Shown here: positions 1 to 11,629 of the stretch, piece by piece
How positions within the stretch are numbered: the first letter of the stretch is position 1
How the letters are laid out: each line of letters starts with the position of its first letter
Source: Adiantum capillus-veneris
Lineage: Eukaryota; Streptophyta; Polypodiopsida; Polypodiales; Pteridaceae
Assembly (NCBI GenBank): GCA_014529385.2
Contig: CM043944.1
Location: 67,297,395 to 67,361,394 of the forward strand
Reading direction: 5' to 3'
Length of the DNA stretch: 64,000 nt
The notes under the pieces: model-generated
What the model saw: only the letters and a program-made list of their open reading frames with translations
Databases searched by the model: none
What the model was told of the DNA's origin: nothing
Made by a program: the position numbers and the translations under genes

Positions 1-1601
1 TGACGAAATATCCACATGTAGCAATCAACAAGTTTTTCATCTATGATGAAGACCAGAAGCATCACAATGTGTGACCTCCATACACCAAAGAACCAAATGT
101 AGAAGGTTTGGAAACATTTGTTCATCACCAAGTATTCATGTCCTCTTCCACTTAAGAAGGTATGGTGTCCTCGATGAAAGGTATATGAGAAGAGAGGAGA
201 AGTTGACCTTGAAGAGGTGAAACCCAATGTGAAGATGATTGGGGCTTCAAAAGTTTGGATTTTCTTGCTAAGAGATTGTCCCATGAATGAAGAGACACCC
301 ACTAAAACACCATTGGAGAGAATGATACCCTTTTGACAGTTTTTTTTTATGACTTTATTTTTAACTACTCTCCCATGTTCTTCATACCCTTCTAAGCCCC
401 CCGTTTGGCAAGGTTGTAACTCCTCACATTGTACCACCTCAAAGGTTGATGGATTACTGTTTGATTTTGTGAAAACTTTGGCTTCTTGCATGATAGGTTC
501 CTCCATACTTAATATACATGGGTCATACCAATGCTTTTCAACATCCTCAAACACTTCTTGAAGATTATCCTCACATGGATTCAACTCACACTCTTCTACT
601 TTGTTTTGGAGTTGGCATTCCATGTACACAATCATCTCTTTATGATCAATGTGGTCTATGATCTCCCCACCTATGATTTTATCTTCTTCTTCACTCTCTT
701 CTTTTAGACAAGATACACTCCCAGAACATTCCATAAGATCAAGGTTACCTTCAAGGTCTTCATTCTCCATAGAGTCATGTTGCACAAAAGCTTCGTCTGC
801 TTGGACTAGAAATTGATCCTTCGCCAAAAGGTTGGATGTATCCATTATTGAATCATCAATGCCATTTGAGATATCTTGTGTCGATTTTTGCATGCTTGTG
901 ATAAAGGTAGAAGAAAGAGATTCCACATTAGAATCTTGGCCACACACTTTAGCACTTGAATAATCAGTTGGCATGTAAGTAACTTCTTCAACATTTGTTG
1001 GAGTAGAAGGAGACAAGTATGGAAAAGGAGATGACTCCTTGATAGAAACACTTTCATGATGGTTGGTTCTTCCAGCATGATGGAAACCATTTTTGATGTA
1101 GAAGTACTTGTGAAACTTCCTTCGGGCAATAGTGACCGCTTCTTCAAAGGTAGAGGGTCCACTACAAGTAACCTTAGTCTTTAGGAAAGGAGATAAACCC
1201 GAAATAAATTGCTCCATTTTTACATAATCTGGAAATGTAGAACTAAACCCACATCCTCCCCATTGACGAGAAAAAATATCCTCATAAGCATAGTAGTCTT
1301 CACCATGTTGTTGAAGTCTCCCTAATGTAGCCCATGCTTTCTCCGTTGTTGGAAATTTAGAGAATCTGGTCTTCAAAGCTTTGGAAATTTGGGTATACCC
1401 ATCTTCAATCTCAGAAGACATACTCCAAAACCATTGCTCAGCGTTGCCTCTAAGGCATAGCAATAGAAAGTTCCCTTTTTCAATGTCATCCCTTTTACCA
1501 AGGATACGACAAACCGTTCTAAAATTAGCAAGAAAATCATCAACATCTTCTTCTAGATTTTCGAAGAAGATTGGGATATCATCAAAGGTATAGCGTGTCA
1601 T
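1..1601 (-). CDS. Retrotransposon gag-like protein, open at left edge
   Basis: Read on the minus strand from an ATG at 1599-1601, the frame stays open for about 533 codons to the window edge, so the C-terminus is missing here. Residues about 15-190 follow the order of a Ty3-type capsid (Retrotrans_gag): FRTVCRILGKRDD, then GNAEQWFWSM, then MEQFISGLSPFLKTKV. Residues about 200-400 are acidic and Ser/Glu rich with no obvious domain. The last stretch before the edge is aromatic and hydrophobic (FYIWFFGVWRSH). I see no CCHC knuckle. A gag role (coat protein of a retroelement particle) is inferred from the family. The lack of any stop or frameshift sets it apart from every other element in the window. 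The frame was followed by hand. Confidence 0.72.
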   Translation of the reverse strand, partial: MTRYTFDDIPIFFENLEEDVDDFLANFRTVCRILGKRDDIEKGNFLLLCLRGNAEQWFWSMSSEIEDGYTQISKALKTRFSKFPTTEKAWATLGRLQQHGEDYYAYEDIFSRQWGGCGFSSTFPDYVKMEQFISGLSPFLKTKVTCSGPSTFEEAVTIARRKFHKYFYIKNGFHHAGRTNHHESVSIKESSPFPYLSPSTPTNVEEVTYMPTDYSSAKVCGQDSNVESLSSTFITSMQKSTQDISNGIDDSIMDTSNLLAKDQFLVQADEAFVQHDSMENEDLEGNLDLMECSGSVSCLKEESEEEDKIIGGEIIDHIDHKEMIVYMECQLQNKVEECELNPCEDNLQEVFEDVEKHWYDPCILSMEEPIMQEAKVFTKSNSNPSTFEVVQCEELQPCQTGGLEGYEEHGRVVKNKVIKKNCQKGIILSNGVLVGVSSFMGQSLSKKIQTFEAPIIFTLGFTSSRSTSPLFSYTFHRGHHTFLSGRGHEYLVMNKCFQTFYIWFFGVWRSHIVMLLVFIIDEKLVDCYMWIFR

Positions 1602-1789
1602 AGTCTCTCAATGCTAGAACCACACAAAGATTAGTTCCAAACAATCATTTTCTCTCATGACATTGATCCGAGCCTATCACAAATTTTTGTTTATCATATT
1701 TTGTTGGTTTTCCTTGCTTCTAGAGGTTTACAATAAAAGAAAAAGTGAGAACAACCTCTTGGAAAAATTTAAAAAAAAAAGATTTTTTC
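1602..1789. other. Leader upstream of the minus-strand gag ORF
   Basis: AT-rich DNA between the gag ATG and the U3 of element T1. I find no convincing primer-binding site on the minus strand, so the 5' end of the gag element cannot be placed. Nothing else recognised. Confidence 0.3.
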
Positions 1790-2620
1790 TTGACTAGTTC
1801 ACCGGAGGTGAAAGGTAGAGGGAGAACCTAGTGGTAAAGGGAAGGGAAAATATGTAAATGTGAAAAGAAAAGATATGATGTGGTTGTGGAGCCATGCACC
1901 CATGATTCAAGGGTCATGAGTGGCTCATATCATCATGGCTTTGGAGCCATATGATGATTCAAACAAATGGGACCCAAGTGGAAGACTTGGTAAAGGAAGA
2001 AACCATACACATGATTTTGCTGAATTTTTAAAAAATACTTCCACTCCGATCCAAGAAAATTTGTCTTCATCAAAGTTGTAGCTGATGAGCTGGAGATTCT
2101 GGCCATATTTTTTTAATAATTTTTGCATCTACGGTCTAGGAGATATGGCCAAAATGGTGGACGCCAGTTTTTTCAACTGTGGTGGAGACCACCCCCTCTA
2201 CCTTTACACACACACACCCTTCCTTTTCCACATTGAGACCTTCTCTAAAATCAGCCATTAGTCTTCTCACCCTCCTCTCCTTCCTTCTCTCTCTCAAGCT
2301 CAAAAACCCATCAAAGTTCCTCTTCTAATCACCTCTCAAGTCATGCTTAATCTTGTTGTAATTCATAAGTTCTCATTCAACCCCTTCCTATTATTACTAG
2401 ATATGTATTGATTTTATGTAGATTCTTTACATTTTAAAATAAGGAAGCTCTTGGACTCAAGCTATGGAGGAAGGAGTGAAGACAACACAAGTGATGATGG
2501 AGCTAATTGGTCAACAAATCACTTGGAAGGAGCTTCTTCATTGGTTGAATGTCCCTAATCAAGCTTCATTTGTACAAATTACACTTGGATCTTAACCTCA
2601 CTCCTAATCACTCTCTTTCC

Positions 2621-2628
2621 TATATAAA
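2621..2628 (+). promoter_or_regulatory. TATA box of the T1 LTR
   Basis: TATATAAA followed by AGAGGCC, placed about 500 bp before the LTR end, as expected for a retrotransposon U3/R boundary. Confidence 0.6.
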
Positions 2629-2942
2629 GAGGCCTTCCCCTTTGTAATTTCAAGCCTCCCTCAGCCCCATTGAGCCTTTGTATCACTCACCATGAGCCCA
2701 TAAGCTCATTCATTCACTCTATTCTTGCACATCCTAGAGTGCAAATTGTTTCATGCTAGTAACCTCTCCTCCTCTTACTTATGTTAATTAAGAGAAATGT
2801 TTTATATGTGTGTGAGAATGCTTGATGTGATCTTGGCTAATCCTTGAGTGATTGTTTGGTAATCTATATGCTATTTGTGTTGGGAGTGTTTGAAGTCATC
2901 CATTCCTTGTACACACACTACGGTTAATGCTTCATTCATAGT

Positions 2943-2944
<2 letters not shown>

Positions 2945-3000
<56 letters not shown>
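2945..3000. repeat. (TC)n microsatellite in the T1 5' LTR
   Basis: Uninterrupted TC dinucleotide run of about 28 units. It marks the left limit of the sequence shared with the 3' LTR remnant, which suggests the 3' LTR was shortened by recombination in this run. Confidence 0.95.
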
Positions 3001-3004
<4 letters not shown>

Positions 3005-3123
3005 TGTAGCGGCCTAGTCCACGCTTCCAAGACTAGGTGGTGCCCTCATCTCATTTCCCTTGTGGCGCAATGGAGTTTGTTTTGGTGTAGAGGCCGCCAT
3101 TCCAAATTTCCTTCGTCATAAAT

Positions 3124-3141
3124 TGGTGTCCCCACTGAGGA
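3124..3141 (+). other. Primer-binding site of T1
   Basis: TGGTGTCCCCACTGAGGA lies six bases after the LTR terminal CA. The equivalent minus-strand site of the 4.5-kb element reads TGGTGCCCCCACTAAGGA, so the two elements use the same primer type. The tRNA species was not identified. Confidence 0.65.
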
Positions 3142-3168
3142 GTTCTCAAGCAGCGCTCTATCAATCCT

Positions 3169-3671
3169 ATGAAGGAAGATCCATCAAATTCTCCGAGACT
3201 TCCACTATGGTCTCCCCAAGAAGCTCGAGAAAAGAAGCGTCTTTATCGACAAACGGCACGTATGCGGGTAAAGAGAGTTAACTACACACACCCTTCTTTG
3301 CTTCAAGGAAAATCTTGTAGTCATCAAGTCCCTAGGTCAAAAAATTGTGTTGAGTGCTTTGTGGCTAGTGTGAAGACACTTCCTTTGAAGCCTCGACTTC
3401 AGGTGGTGAAAGCACTCTCAAACTCAGGAACTAACAAGTTTTTGGAGGGGAGCTACACATCAATGGGGTGCGGTATTGGCAAGAGGCTACATATGGTGAT
3501 GCACTCCAACTACTACTAGCAAGAAGGCTCAAGGTGGTTGAGAGGGTAGCCATCGAACCCTATGAACTCTACAAAGCTGAAGATGGTCACACCAAAGCTA
3601 GGCTAATCACTGGTGAGCAAATTCTTCGCATCTCTCAAATGGTGGGATCCAAGAGAGCTCAACTTCAATGA
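3169..3671 (+). CDS. Possible basic gag-like remnant of T1
   Basis: Two overlapping frames (3169-3519 and 3468-3671) just after the primer-binding site could be one broken reading frame with a frameshift near 3480. The first part is strongly basic (RLYRQTARMRVKRVNY), as nucleic-acid-binding gag segments often are. The second contains VERVAIEPYELYKAEDGHTK. I recognise no domain, catalytic motif or zinc knuckle. The position suggests an element-encoded protein, but chance ORFs are possible. Confidence 0.3.
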
Positions 3672-4110
3672 AGTGCTTCATGGAAGTTTGTAATTAATGC
3701 ACCAATGAATAATCCCATTTTCTACAACTTTCAATCAGTTCAGAATATTAGGGTGAATGTGCGCATTGATAGAAATATTTTTTTCCAACAAAGATTGGTC
3801 TTCTATTTTGGAGCTGAGAGGTTGAGAGAGATATTGCTGTCCCCTGACCCTATAATATTTCCTATTTTGGAGTATAATGTATCTTTTGATGTTCACATCT
3901 TCATCTTGCTTTAAGCATACTCCATGAATCATAGGGATTTATATGGACCTTTCCAACCTCTTGCTAGACAAACTATGCATATAATAGATAGCACAAAGCT
4001 TAGGTTCCAAAACATCATAAGGGACTTACTAGGCCCTCGTCGTCTAGCTGAGATTAATGCATCTATCAATCCATTTATTCTACCCTTAATAAGATATGAT
4101 TTGGGCCTAG

Positions 4111-4112
<2 letters not shown>
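3672..4112 (+). other. T1 internal region with two related peptide segments
   Basis: Two short open frames (3705-3914 and 3924-4211) share a weak pattern, I-D-x-F-Q-x-L-x-R-L-x-E-I-x-S-x-P-x-I-x-P-x-Y, as if one segment was duplicated. No pol domain is present, so T1 looks non-autonomous. Confidence 0.3.
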
Positions 4113-4178
<66 letters not shown>

Positions 4179-4293
4179 TGTAGCGGTCCTAGTCCACGCT
4201 TCCAAGACTAGGTGGTGCCCTCATCTCATTTCCCTTGTGGCGCAATGGAGTTTGTTTTGGTGTAGAGGCCGCCATTCCAAATTTCCTTCGTCA
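4113..4293 (+). repeat. Truncated 3' LTR of T1
   Basis: A (TC)n run (4113-4175) followed by about 118 bp nearly identical to the end of the 5' LTR, finishing at the same ...CTTCGTCA. It lacks all upstream LTR sequence, including U3 and the TATA box. Confidence 0.8.
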
Positions 4294-4523
4294 ACATCAA
4301 CTAACTACACAAAGTTTTGAAAGGTCTTTCAACATGAATTCTAGATTCTTATGTGAAAATGTTTTTTCCTTTCTTATGATATGTTAATCCAAACCATATT
4401 CTAGATCAATTTTTGTTGCCTTGAAATTAAACTCGGTCATACAAGTTTTCATGATTTATATAATCTACTTGATTATGCTAAAATTCAAGCATTCATGAAA
4501 TACAACAGCAATAAGCACAAAGT
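4294..4523 (-). other. Internal remnant of the minus-strand long-LTR element
   Basis: About 230 bp between the T1 end and a minus-strand primer-binding site. AT-rich, no coding signal. It should be the first internal sequence of the element whose LTR is at 4549-7141, cut off by T1. Confidence 0.4.
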
Positions 4524-4544
4524 CAGATCCTTAGTGGGGGCACC
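4524..4544 (-). other. Primer-binding site (minus strand)
   Basis: The reverse complement reads TGGTGCCCCCACTAAGGATC, four bases downstream of the LTR terminal CA. It matches the T1 primer site at most positions. Confidence 0.65.
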
Positions 4545-4548
4545 AATT

Positions 4549-7141
4549 TGGGGCGGTCCGGGGCGGGCAACAAGAAGAGCGGCCTCTAAACACCCTTTGA
4601 GGCTCCCGTGCTGCTCAATTGGGGCTGGGGCAAGCACAATCAGAGACAACAACAACCCACAGCCAGAAGCCAAACAAGAAAAGGGGCACCACCTAGTTGT
4701 AGATGTGAACTAGGACGCACGTGATATCTCCTTGTACTCACACGCACAATGAGAGGGGAATGCAAGATAGCCACACACACCAAACACAAACATTCACCAC
4801 GCCAGAGAGAGGTAAAGAGCACAAATCAACTTGAGCAACTCAATCTTAGCCTTAAAGACTAGATGCACACAAAGCTCGATGAGAAATAAGAGACAACACA
4901 AAACTTGACCTTGTTGCCAATACACAAATTGTCTTAGGGTCATGGGAGCCCTCTCACTGAGCACCCTCTTACAATTGACCTTGTAGGCAAACAATTCAAC
5001 AAGCCCTCAAACCACCAAGCATGAAATAGCACAACAAACTTCAAGGACAATATACCTTCAACCACCTGATTAGCCAACTTATCAAGTCAATTTGGAGAGA
5101 AGAGTCGTAGTTGCAACATACAATTGCACCCAAAACTATGAATCTTATTTATGAACAAGAGTAGGCTACAAGTGTGATTGTAGAGTATAGTATCACTCCA
5201 CTCCTCTAGATGGCATAACTAACTTCAAGCTTCTCCATGCACCTATGTGTAGTGATGGAATAGAGCACTCACAATGCACACACTCTACACAACTAGGCTT
5301 GAAGAGTGGTGTGTTATGTGTTGAGAATGGTGTGGTGTAGTGTGATCATGGGATGATTTACAAGGGAGAGAAGGGCTCTATTTATAGGTTTTAGAAGCCT
5401 CGATTAGGATTAGGCCTAATCAAGTTTATTTGAAGGAATAAAAGATTATGCATTTTTTTTTTGTTTTAATGAGGGTGGGTCTCTCTTGTCCTTTGAGTCA
5501 CATGGATGTGGGCTCAAGGGAAGAGAATTATTGAGGATGATAGGAGAGAGGATTGAGTAAATAATTTGGGAGTGCCTACTCTAGTAGAGGGTGCATTTTA
5601 CAATAAGGTTAGTGGCTAGTAGTTAGTAAATCACTAAAAAATATTTACAAAATCATTCACCAAATGGTGAGATATATGATGAGAAAAGTTAGAGAAGGGA
5701 TGAGCTTGTAAGGAGAGGTTGAAGCCTTGGAGAAGTTGACGTTCACCTCTTTACAACACCGGAAGAAGAAGCAATCAGCATGGCGAAGCAACACGTGTCG
5801 ATGAAGCTATGTTATTTCAAACCTTGGAAAATTCATGATAAAAGCCTTCATTTGCAGAGGTTATCCTTGGATTTTTGCTGATTTTTCGAAGTTCTTTACA
5901 AAGCTGAAGAGAGTATGGTAATATGGACATATATGTAGAGAGAAAGGGGGACACATAGGGTGTAGAAATGGAGGATGAAGGCTATGGAGGTGTGAGAGAT
6001 GTGGAAATGGTGAAGAGGGTGAATTAGGACATAGGAGTTGCAGGTTTGGGAGTGGGAAGGAGAGGGAGGAGTGTGTGTGAAAGAGGAAAATGATAAAGTG
6101 GAAGAGGGAGTGTGGCTGCATAGCATGGGCAAACTGGGGTCCACCAATAAAATCATAGCTCACAGCTCGTAGCTCAAAAAACTATGAAAAACTTTGAGGG
6201 AAAAGTTCAGCTCACGAGCTACAACTTTTGTTTGTATCACCTTTTCAAATTCGGGGAGCATATGATCTTTAAAAATTCAGCAAAACCGACTGTTTTTTCC
6301 ACTGCACAAGGTCCTTGTGATGTCCTTCTTTGGATGATTCTTTTGAATACCTCCAAGAGTGAGCTCCCCATGGTACATGCATGCATGCCACATACCCTTG
6401 ACCTTATTTGGTAGGTCTGTAATTGAAGATATTGTTGAGATCATGATATAAGTGAATAGTACAACTAAGAAAATCAAATATTGAGGGGTCTAAAAAAAAA
6501 TATACATGTCAAATATAAATAATATAGGTGGAAAAAATATAAAGGGGTCAAAATAAATCTCTCTCATTATAAGTCTACCATAAAAAGATGAATATTTTTG
6601 GTGTTATAATTTATGAGAGTAAAAGAGAATAGATGTAGGAAGGAAAAAATCACAATAGTGAAAAATATACACATAAATAAAACTAGTTTTTTTGGATTTT
6701 TTTTGGGATGGAGTTACACCAAAAATAAGAGAAGCTTGCATGAAATTATTTTTATATGGAATAAAGAGTATGGTAAGAAAAAATATGGTAATGGTGAGTC
6801 AATGTACATAGCATAAATAACACACCATAGGTAGAAATATTTAAATAAATACCAAAATAATTATGAAAAATCCTTTTATTTAGGCTCTATATACAATGAA
6901 ATATTTACACACAAATGGGCCATAATATACTTATATATATATATATATATATTTTCAAATTTTTGGCTCAACTAGCCCAGTGACTAGCTAATTGAGGGTT
7001 TTTAAGAAAAAATGGAGAAAGTCTCTAACTCACACACGCCTATGTACAGTGAAATGGTAGGGATAACCAAAATTTTTGAGTGATTTGATAGGGTGAGGTA
7101 GCTTACTATGGCAATTATGGAAAGCCGAAAAACGGCTATCA
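4549..7141 (-). repeat. Long LTR, minus orientation (LTR-L)
   Basis: On the minus strand this starts TGATAGCCGTTTTTCGGCT (a small inverted repeat at the tip) and ends GGACCGCCCCA, directly before a primer-binding site, so it is a 5' LTR. It is about 2.59 kb long. The first ~1.1 kb (6030-7141) and the last ~170 bp match LTR-R at 9245-11891 in inverted orientation. The middle has diverged. The minus-strand TATA box is at 5379-5386. Confidence 0.75.
5379..5386 (-). promoter_or_regulatory. TATA box of LTR-L
   Basis: The minus strand reads CTATAAATAGAGCCC, a strong plant-type TATA context, about 830 bp from the LTR end. Confidence 0.55.
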
Positions 7142-7266
7142 ATATGACGGAGCCGATAAGGTGATTGGTGAATTTTTACGGTGAAGTCACAAAGTTCTTT
7201 CAAGGCTTGTGTGAGTAGAGCTTAAGGGATAGAATGATAGTAAAACATGTATAAGGAATTACACGC
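7142..7266. other. Short flank between two LTRs
   Basis: About 125 bp of unassigned sequence between the tip of LTR-L and a G3-type LTR. No feature recognised. Confidence 0.3.
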
Positions 7267-8470
7267 TGTCGAAAAGTGTGCGGTCTAGCTGGGAAGGTGC
7301 AAAACCTTTGGCTGTGAGAGTTCATGATGAGAGTCACAAACACTTTGTGAAAAAGCGTTTGCAGAGAATCACCAACCCTCTTTCTAAGGGTGACAAAAAA
7401 TCTAAGAGCGTTTGTGACAGCAAAGTCACAAACCCTCTTTCCTATCGTGCTTGGAGTCTGCTTGTTTTTGTAGTCGAGATTATGATGAGAGGATCACCAA
7501 ATCACATTCAATTCTACTTTACAAGACCATTTAAAAAACACTAAAGTTTCAGCCATGAAACCTCAATGCTCATACAATCACAATTCTCAATCAAAACCCA
7601 AACCTCTTTCATGGTATCATGTAGCCTCGCTCCCAATTACATAGTCGTAACATCAAAGAATTGAAAGGAATGCTCGAGCTTCCACCTTCATGACGACCAT
7701 TTTATGATTTTGCAGAGATTTATGAGCTTCTAAAGTGAAGCATAAACACCATTTTGATAAGGGGAAACCCTAATTCACTCCCTCACAAGCTCAGATACAA
7801 GATTGCGAAGAGGCGGGACTGCAACACACATAGAATGGGTAACCATGGAAGCTATTGCATAGTAGAGAAAAATTGATGTTTTTTCTGTAAAAAACAGCCC
7901 TCTCTCTCTTACCCATGGCATTATCAGCTGATTTGTCAATTTCTAGGCCATTTTTCCATTTTGGACCAAAACTAGGTCATTTTCAGCTCATTTTTAACCC
8001 AAAAAATGCCAGTTTTGATGCAAAAAATCCCAAACGGAGTCAAAAAAATCCCTAAATTTGTGGGATCACTCGCATAAGCATAAAAAGCATAGATAAGCAT
8101 AAGTTTTCATCAATATACCATTTTGGGTCACTTTCCATGTAATTTTGCAACGGCGCATGTTACCTGCTATTTTTGGCATTTTTTTGTCCGCATCAGTCTT
8201 TATAGGCGAGATGAGTGTGCCACCATGAAACACTTGGAATATATACATTGTAAAACCAAATTAAGCATCTTATCAAGTGGAAAAGCATGCAAATGCGCCA
8301 CATCCAGGGACCACGACCCCCGGATAGGTATGTACATGATAATGACCGCAGTAGACGCTTCAACGTATATCACAATATGTACATGATTGCTTTTATTTGC
8401 ATACATCGAGAAGTGTCAAGAGTGAGGTGAATGTTTTTATTTCACACTATGAACATGCCACGGCACGACA
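7267..8470 (-). repeat. G3-type LTR, minus orientation
   Basis: The minus strand starts TGTCGTGCCGTGGCATG, like the 3' LTR of G3a at 17920 (TGTCGTGGTAC). About 800 bp at the other end match 41740-42542 in inverted orientation. Near that end lie repeated CACAAAC/GTTTGTG motifs and AGCTGGGAAGGTGCAAAACC, conserved in both copies. No primer site or coding sequence is attached, so it may be a solo LTR, but the flanks show no matching target duplication. Confidence 0.6.
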
Positions 8471-8479
8471 ATGCGATGG

Positions 8480-8816
8480 AAGCTAACATACTTAGGCTTG
8501 ATAACGCACACATAGGAATATATATTTATTTAAATACAAAAAAATTTAAAAAACCCTTTATACTTAGGTCCTTTATTTGATAGAAAATATTTACATGTAA
8601 AGAAGACCGTAATTTTTTTTCTTAATAATTTTTTAATTTTTTTGGTCTCCTAGCCCAATGACTCGCTCAATGATCTAATAAGAAATGTGATAAAAACTCT
8701 AATCGCACACACGCGTATTTACAAGGAAAAAGCGAGCCTAGTCATTGTGCTAGGGTGTTTTTGTGGGGTGAGGTGGCTTCTTAGAATATTTTTGAGAGCC
8801 GAAAAAATGGCTATCA
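8480..8816 (-). repeat. Fragment of a third TGATAGCC-family LTR
   Basis: On the minus strand the sequence starts TGATAGCCATTTTTTCGGC and follows the first ~330 bp of LTR-L with many differences. The rest of that LTR is missing. Confidence 0.6.
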
Positions 8817-8887
8817 ATAAGATGGTACATATATAGAGAGGACATAGAGCTATATTGAGAGCAACTTCACATTAGAAGCTCAACACC

Positions 8888-9025
8888 TAGGACTCCTGAC
8901 ATAGTGGATGATACATTATTCAATGAAGTCACCCATGAGGTCATCTGTTGTATACCTATATAAGAGGCATTGTACACACTCATTGTAAGTTACACAAGTT
9001 TAAGCATAATCCAGTTATCATTTTG

Positions 9026-9065
<40 letters not shown>

Positions 9066-9120
9066 ATTAAGTACACACACGCCATTAATTCCACTCTTTT
9101 GCACCCACTTTGATCCAACA
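8888..9120 (+). repeat. Copia/TRIM-like LTR, copy 1
   Basis: Shares CACCTAGGACTCCTG, a TATA box (CCTATATAAGAGGC, 8957-8964), a CT run and the terminal GATCCAACA with copy 2 at 11905-12220. It is followed by a canonical copia primer site. The true start may lie slightly further left. Confidence 0.7.
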
Positions 9121-9122
9121 AG

Positions 9123-9134
9123 TGGTATCAGAGC
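9123..9134 (+). other. Copia primer-binding site
   Basis: TGGTATCAGAGC, complementary to the 3' end of plant initiator Met-tRNA, two bases after the LTR end. Confidence 0.85.
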
Positions 9135-9244
9135 AGTTGTTGGTATTTATGGGATTTGGTATACACATATGCTTCTTTGTGTGAATCTTCTCTAGTCTAC
9201 TAGGATGCATACATGGCGTTTGGCATGTGTATCCCATGTGGTAG
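9135..9244 (+). other. Interior of a small copia/TRIM-like element
   Basis: Only about 110 bp here plus about 13 bp after LTR-R separate the two copia LTR copies, so with LTR-R removed the element has almost no interior, as in terminal-repeat retrotransposons in miniature. Confidence 0.5.
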
Positions 9245-11597
9245 TGATAGCCGTTTTTTCGGCTCTCTGTAATTGCCATAGTGAGTTATCTCACCCTATC
9301 AAATCACTCAAACACTGTGGTTACCCTCACCCTTTCACTGTATATAGGTGCGTGTGAGTTAGGGGACTTTTCCCATATCTCCTTACTGAAATAAAAAACC
9401 CTCAATTAGCTAGTCATTGGGCTAGTTGAGCCAAAAAAATAAAAAATATAAGTATATTATGGCCCATGCGTATGTAAATATTTCTTTGTATATAGGGCCT
9501 AAATAAAAGATTTTTTCATAATTATTTTGGTATTTATTTAAATATTTCTACCTAGGTGTGCGTTATTTATGCTCTGTACATTGCCTCACCATTACCACAA
9601 TTTTCCTTACCATTTTTCATACTCTTTATTCCATATAGAAATATTTTCATGTAAGCTTCTCTTATTTTTGGTGTATCTCCACCCCAACAAAAATCCAAAA
9701 AACTAGTTTTATTTATGTGTATATTTTTTCACTATTGTGATTTTTCCCTTCCTACATCTATTTTGTTTTTTTTTCTAAAAATTAGAACACCAAAAATATT
9801 TATCTTTTTATGATAGCCTCATAATGAGAGATATTTCTTTTGACCCCTTTATATTTTTTCCACTTATATTATTTATATTTGACATGTACATATTTTTTAG
9901 ACCCCTCAATATTTGATTTTCTTAGTTGTACTATTCACTTATATCATGATCTCAACAATATCTTCAATTATAGACCTACCAAATAAGGTCAAGGGTAGGT
10001 GGCATGCATACATGCACTATGAAGGGCTCACTCTTGGAGGTATTCAAAAGAATCATCCAAAGAAGGACCCCACAAGGACCTTGTGCAGTGGAAAAAAACG
10101 ATCGGTTTTGCTGAATTTTTAAAATTCACTTGCTCTCCGAATTTGAAAAGGTGATACAAACAAAAGTTGTAGCTCGTGGGCTGAACTTTTGCCTCAAATT
10201 TTTTCATATTTTTTTGAGCTATGAGCTGTGAGCTATGATTTTATTAGTGGACCCCAGTTTTCCCATGCTATGCAGCCACACTCTCTCTTCCACTTTATCA
10301 TTTTCCTCTTTCACACACACTTCTCCACTCATCATCCCCACCTCTCTCACCACTCCTCTCTGCACCTTACTCACCTTCTCCTCAACCTTGAAAAATAAGA
10401 GAAACCATGTTGAACTCATACCTCCCACACACAAGTCCATTCCAAAATTGACCACCTAGTCTCATTTTTCCTCCTCCAAATTACCCATATCTATCAAAAA
10501 AACCACAAAATTCAACTTCTTCTCTTAAAAGACAGCATCATGGTGGTTGATTACTCGGCTTCAATTACCTTGTCTCTCAAGGAAGGTCAAGAGTGGAGAA
10601 AAAATGTACCGTCAAGGCTAGTGGACCGTCAACAAGCGTCAAAATTGGCCCTACTCAAGACACTTGGAGCATCAACCTTGTAAGAAATCCACCTTTTCTT
10701 ACCTCTTAAGAGTTTTTCTTCCTTATTTGTATTCTACATGGATACTCCCATTGTAAATATCCAATTCCATTTGTAAATTAATACTAACTCTACTAACACT
10801 AACCCACTATGAAAAGTCCTATCACCTCCATTTCTCTCCTCTCTCTTTCCCCACCAACTTCTTGATAATTCCAAGCAAAAGAAATTAGATAAATTGCTGA
10901 AAATCTAACCCAATCATGGTTAGAGGAGTAACCCTAGCCTTCAAAATTGCTATAAAAGGAGGGTGTAGCTAGCACAAAAAGGGGGGAAGGAAGAGCACTA
11001 TGCTAGAGCTTGAGAAGGAGCTCTTCAGTGGAATCTCATTGGCATTAGGCATATGTATGTGTTGTATTAGGGGTGATTAGCAAGGGAACTCTATGCCATT
11101 GTAAGAGAGAGGGATCATTAAATTGAGAGTAGGAAATCTATCATTTCTCCTACTAGTGTAAGCCCAACATTTGCTGAATCAAGGAGGGTGAATTTGGACT
11201 AAGCATGGATACCTTGTCTCCCTTCCAACGTGACGTCATGGACAATAATGATGTGTAAGTGTCTTGGTGTTTTATTTAAGTTCTTGATAGCTTGTCTCCG
11301 GGTATTGTTATCAATTTAGCCATAAATCCCACATGCTGTAAGAGGGCGACAGGGTGGAGAGGACTCCCCTGGCCTTAAGACAGTGATTGGGGTGGCTTTT
11401 TTCTTGTGATGTGTTGTGGTGTAATTTACTCAGGCTATGCTGAACAAATACTAATCTCACTTTGATTGGTCATGACAGATTTGTAAGAAGGCATTAGTGC
11501 AACAAGCACCCCCTTCCCCCTTCTCTCTTTTTCGTACATATATATATTTATGTTTGCTTGATCATTAACGATACACTTCAAAGCAGCCCGAGCACCA

Positions 11598-11629
<32 letters not shown>

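Larger units (their letters stand above)
1790..3118 (+). repeat. 5' LTR of non-autonomous element T1 (start approximate)
   Basis: The right end is fixed: the sequence ends ...CTTCGTCA and is followed by a primer-binding site, and the last ~170 bp recur at 4113-4293. The left end is a guess because the second copy lacks that part. The LTR carries a U3 motif (TTTGCTGAATTTTTAAAA) also present in the long LTRs at 4.5-11.9 kb, a TATA box, a CT microsatellite and a stretch containing CTAGGTGGTGCCC that is shared with those LTRs. It therefore belongs to the same broad LTR family. Confidence 0.6.

Noticed and set aside
3735-3932. Minus-strand 65-codon frame
   Set aside because: A shadow of the T1 internal frames with no independent support.
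5861-6163. His/Pro/Ser-rich minus-strand frames
   Set aside because: They lie within LTR-L in pyrimidine-rich sequence and are not conserved in LTR-R.
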